Below, piece by piece: positions 17,407-26,585 of a stretch of 64,000 bases of DNA (position 1 is its first letter; each line of letters opens with the position of its first letter). The stretch comes from Candidatus Wallbacteria bacterium (GTDB lineage: Bacteria; Muiribacteriota; UBA6191; JACPRK01). The position numbers and the translations under genes were made by a program. Location of the stretch: NCBI GenBank assembly GCA_016213845.1, contig JACQZN010000132.1, positions 30,616 to 94,615 of the forward strand. Reading direction: 5' to 3'. The notes under the pieces were generated by a model. The model did no database searches. It was not told the DNA's origin and saw nothing but the letters and a program-made list of their open reading frames with translations.

Positions 17407-19321
17407 ACGCGTGATACGGGTCGGCAAACAGGTAGAAGAGGTTCGATAACGACAGCTTGCGGAACTTTTTCCACCAGTCGATCTCCGAGGCCTCGAGCGG
17501 CATTCCGAGGTAGAGCTTCATGCCAATGCCGTAGGCCACGGCGCTCACCTTGCCCTGCTCGCCGTCCTTGGGCGATACGGCTGCCACGAAGTCGAGCCAG
17601 GGCCGGCTGTAGTCGGGGTGGAAGGCGCCGTGGTTGTAGCCCGAGAGGCTCTTGACGAGCTGCTCGTCGGGGCTAGAGGTCGCGGGGTACTTGTTGTTGA
17701 TCGAGTACGAGAGCACCAGCGTCATGGCCACCAGGTTGTGTGCGGGCTTCTGGAAGTCGAGGAGCACCTTCTGTCCACGGAGCTTCGGCGGCACCTCCAG
17801 GGCCGCGCCGATGGAGGCCACGGTCCACTTCGGGTCGCCGATGACTTGCTCCATCTCGGCGAGCTTGACCGCCGTCCCGGTGTGGGCGAGGTTATTGATC
17901 TGGCCGAAACCGTAGTCGACGCTGGTCTCGGAGTTGGCGTTCCTGGTGATGCTGCCGTTCTCCGTGTGGACGCCGCGGGACTCGTGCATGACGATGGCGC
18001 GCAGGATGTCCGGCGGCTCGATGGTCTTGCCCCACTGGTCACGGCACTCCGGGAACCCCCTCCAGAGGCCGCGAGCATAGGCTACGGCAAGGGGGAACCA
18101 GACTTCGGCGTACTTCTTGTGGCCGATCGCCACGGAGCGCTTCATGTGCGGATCCTTCTTCTGGACTCGAGCCGGATGCGCAGGCAAGGCCGGCTCGGGC
18201 TGCGGCACGGAGATCATCTCCACCGCCAGCGCGCCCGTGAGATCGCGCGCCGTCTGGTGAACGACCGGCACGCCGGTGAGCCGGGACAGATGGTAGCGGG
18301 TCTGGAACGCATGGTAGCGGGCTTGCCGCGCCCGGGCGGCCGTCTGAACGGCCGTGGCAGGCAGGCTCAGCAGGTGCGGAACATCCCGTATCATTTCGGT
18401 CATCCGGCCTCGCACGATTCGATTCAGCTTTTGACGCGCAGTCTCGAGCCGCGCCGAGAGCGAAGGGTCATTGGCAACCGCCGGGGCTGCCTGCTCCAGC
18501 TGCTTGGAGACGGCCGTCACCTGAGTGACCAGCTCTTCCGGGTCCTTTTTGGGGTCCTCCGAGAGTTTCTTCTCGCAGACGTCGACCGCCACGGCCGCGC
18601 CGTGGACCTGCCAGAGCCTCTCGATCTCCCGGGTCGCTTCGGCCAGCGACGCCTTGTCTGTTCCGGCGACCTCCTTCTTGAGCAGGGGCAGCACGCCCTG
18701 GAGGAGCAGGAACCGGTCGACGCCAGCGTTGGTCAGCTCCCCGGCCTCCAGGTGCCGCCGAAGGTCGGCCATCGTGTCGGTCAGGAGCTGGCGGGCAAGC
18801 GTCTGCCGGCCTGCCTTGTCGGAGGGCAGGGCCGGGATCTCCAGGCTGGTTCCCTTCCTCACCATCCGGCCGCCGGGGACCAGCTTCTCCCGGTTGGCTC
18901 TGTAGACCAGGGGCCACCACGTTGCCGGGTAGTCAGCGTACCCGTAATGGGCGGCCGCGACCGACTCGAGCTGGGTGTTTGCGTGGGCAACCCACGTGCG
19001 GCCCTTGCCCTCGAAGGGAAAGGGGATGACGACTTTCTGGCCCACGCGGAGCTTCGTCGGGTCGACCGCGTTGGCCTTGCGCAAGATGCGGATGCCGTCG
19101 GCCGCATCCTCGACATATCCCGCGTACCACCTCTTGGCGATCAGCTCGAAGGTGTCGCCCTTGCGGACCAGGTCGGTGACTTGCTGGGCCGTGGCTGCCG
19201 ACTCCAGACCTGCGAAGGGATCCGACGAGGGCTCGGCGGCGGCCGTCGCTGCGGCCAGCGCCAGCGCGGCCACCGGCAGCAGCCACGCGCGCACCGCTCC
19301 ATTCATATCGACTCGCCGCAT
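17390..19321 (-). CDS. LysM-containing lytic transglycosylase-like protein
   Basis: A 643-residue exported protein. After a signal peptide (about 1-29) come two LysM-like peptidoglycan-binding segments (about 47-105, VRKGDTFELIAKRWYAG to VGQKVVIPF; about 107-165). A long helical spacer follows (about 165-370). The C-terminal domain (about 395-600) has the SLT pattern: AIVMHESRG with the likely catalytic Glu, DYGFGQINN in the place of the usual GLMQI motif, and LSGYNHG. It should cut glycan strands in the periplasm. The start ATG has a strong AGGAAAGGAG seven bases upstream. It lies downstream of HEAT paralogue C, separated by a hairpin. Confidence 0.82.
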   Translation of the reverse strand: MRRVDMNGAVRAWLLPVAALALAAATAAAEPSSDPFAGLESAATAQQVTDLVRKGDTFELIAKRWYAGYVEDAADGIRILRKANAVDPTKLRVGQKVVIPFPFEGKGRTWVAHANTQLESVAAAHYGYADYPATWWPLVYRANREKLVPGGRMVRKGTSLEIPALPSDKAGRQTLARQLLTDTMADLRRHLEAGELTNAGVDRFLLLQGVLPLLKKEVAGTDKASLAEATREIERLWQVHGAAVAVDVCEKKLSEDPKKDPEELVTQVTAVSKQLEQAAPAVANDPSLSARLETARQKLNRIVRGRMTEMIRDVPHLLSLPATAVQTAARARQARYHAFQTRYHLSRLTGVPVVHQTARDLTGALAVEMISVPQPEPALPAHPARVQKKDPHMKRSVAIGHKKYAEVWFPLAVAYARGLWRGFPECRDQWGKTIEPPDILRAIVMHESRGVHTENGSITRNANSETSVDYGFGQINNLAHTGTAVKLAEMEQVIGDPKWTVASIGAALEVPPKLRGQKVLLDFQKPAHNLVAMTLVLSYSINNKYPATSSPDEQLVKSLSGYNHGAFHPDYSRPWLDFVAAVSPKDGEQGKVSAVAYGIGMKLYLGMPLEASEIDWWKKFRKLSLSNLFYLFADPYHAYAHWK

Positions 19322-19393
19322 CCCGGCGCTCCTTTCCTCGAAACCGGCCGCCCGCGCGGCGCGGTCCCCTTCGGCCTCGTGTTGCAGCAGGCC

Positions 19394-19420
19394 CCGCGGT
19401 CCGCAGCTCCGGACCCGCGG
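19394..19420. other. GC-rich hairpin between HEAT C and the LysM gene
   Basis: ccgcggtccg and cggacccgcgg form a ten-base-pair stem with one bulge and a six-base loop, eleven bases beyond the HEAT C stop. There is no U-run, so it is an imperfect terminator candidate or an mRNA-processing stem. Confidence 0.35.
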
Positions 19421-19431
19421 CTGGCTCCATC

Positions 19432-20940
19432 TTACGGTGTCGCGGGCGTTTCCGCGATCTTCTCCTCCAGAGCCGTCACGCGCTCCACCCCTTCCTCCGG
19501 CGGCAGCTCGATCCCGCCGGCGCGGACCTGCTCCACGGCTCGCCGGCCGAGCTGGATGTAGCTCTCGTCGATGCGGCGCTCCAGCCGCGTGACGGGATCA
19601 TCCTGGGCCGGCCCGCCCGCCAGCTTCGCCTTCAGGCTCCCGAAGAATCCCTTCTCGACGCCGCTGCCGTCCGCCTTCACCTTTTCCTGGTGGCGCTTCA
19701 ACGTCTCCTGGTACTTGAGGATGTCGTAGTAGAGCAAGTTCAACTGGGGGTGGGTGAGCTCGCTGGCGCGCACGCGCTTGAAGACGGAAAGTCCGATGCG
19801 CTTGAGCTCCGCCTTCAGCATCTCATCCAGCTCTCCGCGGCCGCGGCCCTCCAGGTTCAGGGCAGCAGTGGCAGGTTTGCGGGCCAGAAGGCTCTCGGCC
19901 TGCTTCTGCAGCAGTTCGGCCTGCTGCTTCTTGCTGACGCCGGCGGTCAAGCCGATGGAGCCGTCGATGGCCGAAGGGTCTCGCGGCGGCGTGGCAAAGG
20001 CTGCGGCCGCGCGCTTCTCGGCATCGCGCTCGGCCATCAGCTCGATGTCGTACATCTCGCCCGCCATCGTGGCCGGCTGGTCCTTGCGGATGACGCGGAT
20101 CGCCTTGCGCGCCTCCTCGCAGACGTCGATGTCCAGGTCGTTCAAGAGCGGCCGGATGGCGGGCACGGCGCGCTCGTCGTTGTGCATCTTGAGGCCGCGC
20201 ACGGCCCTGAGCCGGATGCCCTCGTAGGGATCTCTCAGCGCGCGGATCAACAGGTCGACCATCGCCGGCGCCCGGATATGAGACATCGCATAGACGGCGC
20301 TCTCACGCATCGAGACCTTGCTCGACTTGAGCATCTCCTCCAGGTAGAGCGCAATCTTGGGGACGCCGATCCGGCCGAGCGCCTTGGCCACGTTGCCCCG
20401 AACACGGTTGTTGTCGTCGGCCAGCAGCGGCGTCAAGAGCTCGGTCACCCGCTTGTCGTCGCCGAGCTTCTCGACCACCTCGACGGCGTTGGCGCGCACG
20501 CGCGAGTCCGTGTGGCCGAGGTGTCCGACGGCCATCTCGACGTCGACGGGCTGCGCAACCCGCGCCAGCTGCGACAGCAGCGTCGCCAGCCCGACCGGCT
20601 CCTCTTCGACCGCCAGGCTCGCCAGCACGTCGGTGCGGGAGGCCATGCACTCGGCCTTCGGCGGCTCGGCGGGGTCGGGCGCAGCCTGCGACGCCTGGCG
20701 TCCCTGAGGCATCCGGGCGAAGAGCTCCTCGATCTTGTTGGCCGCCTTCTTCGCCAGGAAGGCGATGTCGGCGTTGGCCGAGCCCGTGGCGCCCTGGACT
20801 GCCGTCCGCAGCGTCACCAGGTCGCTGGGGTCTTCGATGGAAGTCGGAGAGAGCTGACCGATCGTGGTGAGCGCCATCAGCTGGATGTCCTCGTCCTGAT
20901 GGGCGACGTCTCTGCAGATCTTCTTGAGATTGATGGCCAT
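19432..20940 (-). CDS. HEAT-repeat protein, paralogue C
   Basis: A 502-residue member of the same local family. It has the N-terminal module (MAINLKKICRDVAHQDEDIQ, ending ADIAFLAKKAANKIEELF), HEAT repeats (about 95-285, with DSRVRANAVEVVEKLGDD, NNRVRGNVAKALGRIG and YEGIRLRAVRGLK), a charged linker, and the C-terminal module (about 355-502) with LYYDILKYQETLKRHQEK and IQLGRRAVEQVRAGGIELP. No catalytic residues or membrane segments are visible; a scaffold role is inferred. It starts four bases after paralogue D stops, so they form one operon, mirroring the A/B pair about 15 kb away. Confidence 0.88.
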   Translation of the reverse strand: MAINLKKICRDVAHQDEDIQLMALTTIGQLSPTSIEDPSDLVTLRTAVQGATGSANADIAFLAKKAANKIEELFARMPQGRQASQAAPDPAEPPKAECMASRTDVLASLAVEEEPVGLATLLSQLARVAQPVDVEMAVGHLGHTDSRVRANAVEVVEKLGDDKRVTELLTPLLADDNNRVRGNVAKALGRIGVPKIALYLEEMLKSSKVSMRESAVYAMSHIRAPAMVDLLIRALRDPYEGIRLRAVRGLKMHNDERAVPAIRPLLNDLDIDVCEEARKAIRVIRKDQPATMAGEMYDIELMAERDAEKRAAAAFATPPRDPSAIDGSIGLTAGVSKKQQAELLQKQAESLLARKPATAALNLEGRGRGELDEMLKAELKRIGLSVFKRVRASELTHPQLNLLYYDILKYQETLKRHQEKVKADGSGVEKGFFGSLKAKLAGGPAQDDPVTRLERRIDESYIQLGRRAVEQVRAGGIELPPEEGVERVTALEEKIAETPATP

Positions 20941-20944
20941 GGCG

Positions 20945-23269
20945 CTACGCCTTGCCCTCCTTGAGCTTGCGGACCGAAGTGAAGATCTCCTCGACCTTCG
21001 CGTACATCTCGGCGAGGTCGGCGTGTCGCTTGCCTCCGGCCTGCAGTTGCTCCACTGCCAGCTCGCCCAGCTTGCGGTAGGCCTCTGAGGCCTGAAAGTC
21101 GATCTGCGCCCGTTTGTGCTCGGTCTCGCGTTTGCTGAAGATCGACTTCAGCAGCCCCATCCGGTTCACCTCGGCAAGGTGCGCTTCCAGGACACCTTCG
21201 GCTTTCTGTACCGCCCGCGAGTTCGCCACCAGCTTGACGTCGTTGATGAGGTTGGCCCGGATCAGCTTCCAGATGCGGCGGCCCATCTGCTCGAGCTCGC
21301 GGTCGAGCTGGTCGTAGAGGCCGTCGAGCACGTCCTGCATCTCGGGCGCCAGCATCAGCCGCGAAGGAGCGTTCTCGCGCATGTCGGCGTCCATCTCGCG
21401 CCCGAAGGCGCCGGGGGCCGGGGGCTCGGCGGAGTCGCGGTCGGGATCGAACTTGCCGAAGTCGAGCGCTCCCGTGGTCGTCGCGGGCGAGGAGTCGCCC
21501 GGTGTTGCGGCGCGCGCAGCGGTCTTCAAGGGCGGCAGATCGGGTGCCTCCACGGTGCGCGTGGGCGGCGGGCGCTCGGCCCGTCCGGGTGCCGGGCGGG
21601 CAGCCGGCGCCGGGGGCGGCGTGCTGGCGGTCAGCGCGGCCCTTGCCGCCGACGCCACGCCGGGGTCCGAATCGCCCGCGAGCCGCTCCAATAGCGACTC
21701 CATTCCCGGCCGGCCCCCGAGCGCAGCCACGGCGCGCTTGCGCAGGCCGGCGTCGTCGTCCACGACGATTCGAGTGAAAAGCTCCGTCGTATCCACCGAG
21801 TCCAGCGTCCCGAGGACGAAGAGGCCGGTGGCGCGCGTCTCGACGTCTGCGCTGGAGAGAAGATACTCCACGTGGGGCAGCACGCTTTGAGGGTCGTAGC
21901 GGCCCAGCGCCTTGAGGGTGTTGCCGCGGACGCGGTTGTCGCGGTCGTTGGCGAGCGGGGCCAGCAGCGTGAGGACCTGTTCGGAGCTGCCAAGGCGCTC
22001 GACGGCCTCGACGGCGTTGGCGCGGACGCGATCGTTCTTGTGGCCCAGGAACCTCCGCACCAGGCCGAGCTCCTCGGAGGTACCGACGACCGAGAGCGCC
22101 GAGAGGGCCGCGGAGACGACGATGGGCTCCTTTTCGCCCTCGAGCGCCTCGAGAACTTCGAGCCTGGCGCCGGTGAGTTTTTCAGCCTCGATCTGCTGCA
22201 GTCGGAGTACGAGCGGCGAGACCTCGGCCTGGCTGGCGGCGGGGCCGGGAGGCGCGACGCGGGGGGCGGCGGGCGCAGCGGGCGGCGTCCTTGCCGCGGG
22301 CGGCTGCGGGGGGCGCCTGCGCGCAGCGGCGCGGGAAGCGGCCTGGGCGATGGCCGGATCGGGGTCTTGCGAGAGGCGGGCTAGCAGGTCGGGGACCTGC
22401 GGGTGGCTCTGGTACTCCAGGGCCTGTACGACCTTGGCGCGCACCTGCGCGTTGGCGTCGCGAGCCGCCTTGCGCAAGAGCTCGACCGGCTGGTCGCCGC
22501 TCAGTCCGGCCAGCGCCATGACCGCGGCGATGCGCGGAGGGAGCTGGGTGGCGGAGAGCATCTGCTCCAGCAGGCGCACGAGCTGTTCGCGGTCTGCCTT
22601 GGCGATGGCCGCCAGCACATTGGCCGAGACGCGCGGGTCGGGGTCGGTCAGCATCGGTGCAAGGCCCGGAAGCAGCGCGGCGCCTGGAGCCAGCCGGCTG
22701 TAGGCGGCGACCGCGTTGGCGCGGATCTCGGGCATTGCGTGCGTGAAGAAGGCTTGAACGGTCGGCAGGTCGGTCCCGCTGCCGATGGCGGCCAGTGCCG
22801 GCAGCGAGTATCCAATGACACGCGGATCGGTTGCGCGTGCCAGGACGTCGAGCAGGTCGGCGTAGACGGAAGGATCGGGCTGCTGGCAGAGCGCCTTGAG
22901 GGATTTCACCAGAGCCTCCGGGTCCCGGGTCCGCAGCGGACTGGGCGGCGGCACCGGCTTGGGCGGCGCGGGCGGCGGCGGGGCGGCCTCGCGGGGGGGG
23001 GCCGCGGGCCTGGCCGGTGCCGTGGCGGGCGCCTCCAGGACAAAGCTGGGCTTCAGGTGCTCGTAGGCCTTCTGGGCGAAGAACTGCGCGTCGCCCGATT
23101 CGCGGGCCATCCGCTCCTCGAGATCCCGCTTGATGCGCTGCAGGAGCTGCAGGTTCGACAGCGTCGTCGAGGCCATGTCGAGCCGGCATAGCGTCCGCAT
23201 CGCCAGCAGCCGGATGTCCTCGTCCGGGTGCGTTAGATCTTCCGCGAGCTTCAGCAGGTTGATTCCCAT
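20945..23269 (-). CDS. HEAT-repeat protein, paralogue D (long form)
   Basis: A 774-residue member of the family with two HEAT blocks. The N-terminal module (MGINLLKLAEDLTHPDEDIR, ending AQFFAQKAYEHLKPSF) leads through a Pro/Ala-rich linker to block 1 (about 115-315). A second Pro/Ala linker precedes block 2 (about 345-555, with NDRVRANAVEAVERLGS and NRVRGNTLKALGRYD). A long Pro/Thr/Ala linker (about 555-640) connects to the C-terminal module (about 650-774), which keeps KLGELAVEQLQAGG but lacks the YYxIxKYQ helix and has ANLINDVKLVANSRAVQKAE instead. It is the most divergent paralogue. It lies 24 bp after pdxJ. Confidence 0.88.
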   Translation of the reverse strand: MGINLLKLAEDLTHPDEDIRLLAMRTLCRLDMASTTLSNLQLLQRIKRDLEERMARESGDAQFFAQKAYEHLKPSFVLEAPATAPARPAAPPREAAPPPPAPPKPVPPPSPLRTRDPEALVKSLKALCQQPDPSVYADLLDVLARATDPRVIGYSLPALAAIGSGTDLPTVQAFFTHAMPEIRANAVAAYSRLAPGAALLPGLAPMLTDPDPRVSANVLAAIAKADREQLVRLLEQMLSATQLPPRIAAVMALAGLSGDQPVELLRKAARDANAQVRAKVVQALEYQSHPQVPDLLARLSQDPDPAIAQAASRAAARRRPPQPPAARTPPAAPAAPRVAPPGPAASQAEVSPLVLRLQQIEAEKLTGARLEVLEALEGEKEPIVVSAALSALSVVGTSEELGLVRRFLGHKNDRVRANAVEAVERLGSSEQVLTLLAPLANDRDNRVRGNTLKALGRYDPQSVLPHVEYLLSSADVETRATGLFVLGTLDSVDTTELFTRIVVDDDAGLRKRAVAALGGRPGMESLLERLAGDSDPGVASAARAALTASTPPPAPAARPAPGRAERPPPTRTVEAPDLPPLKTAARAATPGDSSPATTTGALDFGKFDPDRDSAEPPAPGAFGREMDADMRENAPSRLMLAPEMQDVLDGLYDQLDRELEQMGRRIWKLIRANLINDVKLVANSRAVQKAEGVLEAHLAEVNRMGLLKSIFSKRETEHKRAQIDFQASEAYRKLGELAVEQLQAGGKRHADLAEMYAKVEEIFTSVRKLKEGKA

Positions 23270-23293
23270 TGCCGACCCTCGCCGCCCGTCCGC

Positions 23294-24016
23294 CTAGCTT
23301 CCCCGGGCGCCCTGGGCCATGGCCTGCATCATCTCGCCGATGGCGGCCTGGAGGCCCACGAAGATGGCCCTGGAGACGATGTGGTGGCCGATGTTGAGCT
23401 CCTCGACAGGCCGCACGGCCACGATCGGGCCGACGTTGGCGACGGTCAGCCCGTGCCCGGCCGCCACGCGCATGCCCAGGCGCGCGGCCGTGAGAGCGGC
23501 CTCCTCGATGGCGGCCAGCTCCCGGGCCGCATCGGGCCAACGCTTTGCGTACTCGCCCGTGTGGATCTCGATCTCCCGGATGCCGAGCGATGCGGCCTGC
23601 TCGATCTGGCGGCTGTCCGGATCGATGAAGACGGCCACGTCCATCCCCAGCTCCCGTCCCAGCTCCGCGAAGCGGCGGATCGCCTCCGGGGAGCGGAAGC
23701 AGTCCAGCCCCCCCAGGGTCGTGATCTCGCCGGGCTGCTCGGGGACCAGCGTCACCTTGTGCGGGCGGTGCCGCCGGGCGATCTGCTGCATCTCGTCGGT
23801 CGTCGCCATCTCGATGTTGAGCGGCAGCAGCTCCGAAGCGCGAATCCGCGCGATGTCGGACTCCTGGATGTGGCGCCGGTCCATCCGGATGTGCACGGTG
23901 ATGCCGTCGGCCCCGGCGGCGCGCACGATCTGGGCGGCCTCGAACGGATCGGGCTCCACGCCGCCCCGGGCCTGCCGGACGGTGGCGACGTGATCGATGT
24001 TGACGCCCAACCTCAT
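23294..24016 (-). CDS. pdxJ: Pyridoxine 5'-phosphate synthase
   Basis: A 240-residue TIM-barrel enzyme, the usual PdxJ length. It condenses 1-deoxy-D-xylulose 5-phosphate with 3-amino-2-oxopropyl phosphate to pyridoxine 5'-phosphate in the cytoplasm. Family motifs are clear: NIDHVATVRQARG at the N-terminus, GITVHIRMDRRHI, KVTLVPEQPGEITTLGG, EIHTGEYA, AGHGLTVANVGP and ELNIGHHIVSRAIFVGL at the end. Presence of pdxJ indicates the DXP-dependent vitamin B6 route. Its ATG overlaps the TGA of pgeF (ATGA), so the two are coupled. Confidence 0.97.
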   Translation of the reverse strand: MRLGVNIDHVATVRQARGGVEPDPFEAAQIVRAAGADGITVHIRMDRRHIQESDIARIRASELLPLNIEMATTDEMQQIARRHRPHKVTLVPEQPGEITTLGGLDCFRSPEAIRRFAELGRELGMDVAVFIDPDSRQIEQAASLGIREIEIHTGEYAKRWPDAARELAAIEEAALTAARLGMRVAAGHGLTVANVGPIVAVRPVEELNIGHHIVSRAIFVGLQAAIGEMMQAMAQGARGS

Positions 24017-24828
24017 CGGCCGTTCCTCCCTTCGCCGGATGCGGCGCGGCCGATCACGCTGGCCAGCCGCCCGCGCTCGCGCCCGTTGTCGCGCCGATAG
24101 CTGAAGTAGAGCTGCGGGTTGCACGCCGTGCACTCCGAGGAGATCTCGATGGAGCGGGAAGGTACGCCGGCTCTTTCGAGTAGCTTGCGCAGCGCGTCCC
24201 CCAGCGCCACCGTCGTCCGCCCGCCCTCTCGCCGCACCACGTCCTGTCCGAAGCGTTCTCCGAACGGCTCCGCCACGTCGTCCTTCACCTCGAAACAGCA
24301 CGGCTGGATGTGCGGCCCCGCTGCGACCACCAGCTCGCCGGCCCCAGCGCCCGAGCCGCGCGCCAGGTCGGCCAGCGTCGCCTCGACCACTCCGGCCGCC
24401 ATCCCGCGCCAACCCGCGTGCGCAGCGGCGACCGCCCGGCCGTCAGCGGCCGCGACCAGCACCGGCACGCAGTCCGCCGTGACGATCGCCAGCCCCACGC
24501 CGGCCTCCCGCGTCCAGAGCGCGTCCCCCTCGCCCAGGACCGCGTAGCCGCTCACCTCGGGGGCCTCCCGCACCGTCACGCCGTGGCACTGGTTCTGGTA
24601 CCAGACGCCGTGCCACTGGCAGCCCGCCGCCGCCAGGAACCGGTCCCAGTTGGCCGTCACGTTGTCGTTCCAGTCCTGGCTGTAGAAGCCCAGGTTCAGC
24701 GTGTCGTGCGGCGCCGGGCTGATGCCACCCTTGCGCGTGGAAAAGGCGTGCTCGATTCCGGGCACCGCACCGAGCAGGGGCGACGTCAGGTAGGCGACAC
24801 CGTTCTTTTCGTGGAGCTCTAGGGGCAT
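24013..24828 (-). CDS. pgeF: PgeF/YfiH (LACC1-type) multicopper-fold purine phosphorylase or editing factor
   Basis: A 271-residue protein of the YfiH/LACC1 family. The metal-binding motifs are all present: NQCHGVTV, TADCVPVLV, AHAGWRGMAAGVV and GPHIQPCCFEV. Family members have been shown to act as purine nucleoside phosphorylase/adenosine deaminase, and E. coli YfiH as a peptidoglycan editing factor; older annotations say polyphenol oxidase. Which activity applies here cannot be told. It is the first gene of the pgeF-pdxJ-HEAT D-HEAT C run and is preceded by a spacer with a long palindrome. Confidence 0.9.
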   Translation of the reverse strand: MPLELHEKNGVAYLTSPLLGAVPGIEHAFSTRKGGISPAPHDTLNLGFYSQDWNDNVTANWDRFLAAAGCQWHGVWYQNQCHGVTVREAPEVSGYAVLGEGDALWTREAGVGLAIVTADCVPVLVAAADGRAVAAAHAGWRGMAAGVVEATLADLARGSGAGAGELVVAAGPHIQPCCFEVKDDVAEPFGERFGQDVVRREGGRTTVALGDALRKLLERAGVPSRSIEISSECTACNPQLYFSYRRDNGRERGRLASVIGRAASGEGRNGR

Positions 24829-24910
24829 GGCTGCCGGGACGCTACGTCATGCGCGCGTCCCCGGACCCGCACAGTTTACAGCCCGCCCGCGTCCGGGGCG
24901 AGGGCCGCAG

Positions 24911-25004
24911 GGAAATGGAGGGACACACGACTCATTTTCAGATGCGTAGACGAACCGGGCGCCTGGCCGGATTCGAAAAATGAGTCGTGTGTCCCTCCAT
25001 TTCC
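24911..25004. repeat. Perfect 28-bp inverted repeat (REP/MITE-like)
   Basis: The arm 24911-24938 (begins ggaaatggagggacacacga) is repeated perfectly and inverted at 24977-25004, around a 38-base loop. It lies in the 197-bp spacer downstream of the TPR gene and upstream of pgeF. The GGGACACACGACTCATTTT style resembles elements mobilised by REP-associated tyrosine transposases; no such gene is in the window. Transcribed, it would form a very stable stem. Confidence 0.85.
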
Positions 25005-25025
25005 GGGGGGGGAGGGGGGCGAGCC

Positions 25026-26585
25026 CTACTCCAGCGTCGAGAAGCGCTTCATCCGGTCCGACATGTCGGCCGCGTAGCGGGCTACCTCGGAGTCGGTGCC
25101 GGCCAGCGACGCGGCCAGGGCGAACGTCTTCTGCGAGCGGTCGAACTGCCGGCGGCGCGCCTCGATGTAACCCCGGATCAGGAGGGCCTCCAGGTAGCGC
25201 GGCTCCCGCGCCAGCGCCTTGTCGACGTGGCCCAGGGCCCGCTCCAGGTCTCCGCTGCGGACGTTGAGAAATGCCAGCGCCTTGTTGGCCACCGGGTGCG
25301 TCCCGTCGGTCAGGAGCACCTTCTGGTACTGGAGCTTTGCCTCCTCATCGGCCTGCCGGCCGAAGAGCGCCTCGCCCATGCGCAGGTACCCGCCCAGCCT
25401 CGCCTCCTGCGTGATCTCCTCGTGCTGAGTCATCTGCGGGAGCAGGTCGCGGGCCTGCCGCGCCTCGTCGCTGGCGGGCTCCAGGTTGATGACCGTCTCG
25501 AGCTCGCTGGCGGCGTCCTTGTAGAGCTCGAACTGTGCGTACAGTCGCGCCAGCTCCAGGTGGCGCCTCACAAGGTCCGTCGCCAGCCGGCGCTGGCCGG
25601 CGGCCGCGGATTCGCGGTTGTCGCCCGGCCGCGGGTCCGCTTCTCCCGGCTGCTTGCGGAAGTCGATGGGCGGGCCGCGATGCTCCCGGATCGGCGTTGG
25701 GGCAGCGCGCGTGCCCCGAAGGCCGTCCCCGCGGCCAGCGGCCGGCGCGGGCGACTCGAGCAAGGTCGAGGTCCTCTGCTGCCCCGCCGTGAGGAAGCGA
25801 TCGAGCGAGTGGCCCGGGAAGTAGGGTCCCAGCTCGTTCAGCATCCGCACGATTTCCTGGCCCGGCGCCGAAGAGCGGTCGACCAGCTTGAGCGCCCGCG
25901 AGAGTGTCTGGCGCGCCAGCTCCTTGTTCCCGAGCCGATCGTAGGCCATCCCGAGCCCCATCAGGCCCTTGACGTGGCGGGGGTCGCGCTCCACCAGCTT
26001 GCGCAGGTACATCGCCGAGCGGGCGTAGTCGCCTCGCTTCAGCGTCATCACACCGGCGTGATAGTAGGCCGGCAGGTTGTTCGGGTCTTTTTCGAGCGCA
26101 GCGCGGAAGAGCGTCTCGGCCTGTGCGAAATTCTTGCGGTGGTACTCCGCCCAGCCGAGGCTGTCGTGCGCGGCGGAGAAATCGGGGTTGAGCTGCACGG
26201 CCTTGCGCAACAGCCGCTCGCCCCGCGGCAGGTCGATCGCCCGGTCGACCAGCAGGAAGCCGAGGTTGTTGAGGGCGCGCACCTCGCCGGGATCGAGCCT
26301 GAGCGTCGCCTCGTACTCGGCGATGGCGCCTCGGAAATCGCCCAGCTTCTCGAGCGCGTAGCCCTTCTGGAAACGGGCTTCCGTGGTCCCCGGGAACTCG
26401 GAGAGGATCTGGTCGTACTGCCGGACGGCGCCCGCGTAGTCACCGGCGGCCAGCGTCCGCGTCGCGCGCTCCAGACCCGGCACGGCGCCACCGCGCGCCG
26501 CCATTGTGGGCGCGGCGCCAGCGGCCGCCAGCGCTAGCAAGAGCGCGACCTGGAGAGTGCGGTGGTGTGCGACTGGGCGGCTCAT
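25026..26585 (-). CDS. Exported TPR-repeat protein
   Basis: A 519-residue protein with a signal peptide (about 1-29, cleavage near MAA). Residues 35-250 hold about six TPR units (GDYAGAVRQYDQILSEFPG, GDFRGAIAEYEATLRLDPG, KNFAQAETLFRAALEKDPNN). A linker (about 255-345) is Pro/Gly/Arg-rich, and a second TPR block spans about 345-505 (FELYKDAASELETVINLEPA, GDLERALGHVDKALAREPR). TPR arrays bind proteins; no enzyme domain is seen. The location is likely periplasmic. Its ATG overlaps the TGA of tatD (ATGA). Confidence 0.85.
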   Translation of the reverse strand: MSRPVAHHRTLQVALLLALAAAGAAPTMAARGGAVPGLERATRTLAAGDYAGAVRQYDQILSEFPGTTEARFQKGYALEKLGDFRGAIAEYEATLRLDPGEVRALNNLGFLLVDRAIDLPRGERLLRKAVQLNPDFSAAHDSLGWAEYHRKNFAQAETLFRAALEKDPNNLPAYYHAGVMTLKRGDYARSAMYLRKLVERDPRHVKGLMGLGMAYDRLGNKELARQTLSRALKLVDRSSAPGQEIVRMLNELGPYFPGHSLDRFLTAGQQRTSTLLESPAPAAGRGDGLRGTRAAPTPIREHRGPPIDFRKQPGEADPRPGDNRESAAAGQRRLATDLVRRHLELARLYAQFELYKDAASELETVINLEPASDEARQARDLLPQMTQHEEITQEARLGGYLRMGEALFGRQADEEAKLQYQKVLLTDGTHPVANKALAFLNVRSGDLERALGHVDKALAREPRYLEALLIRGYIEARRRQFDRSQKTFALAASLAGTDSEVARYAADMSDRMKRFSTLE

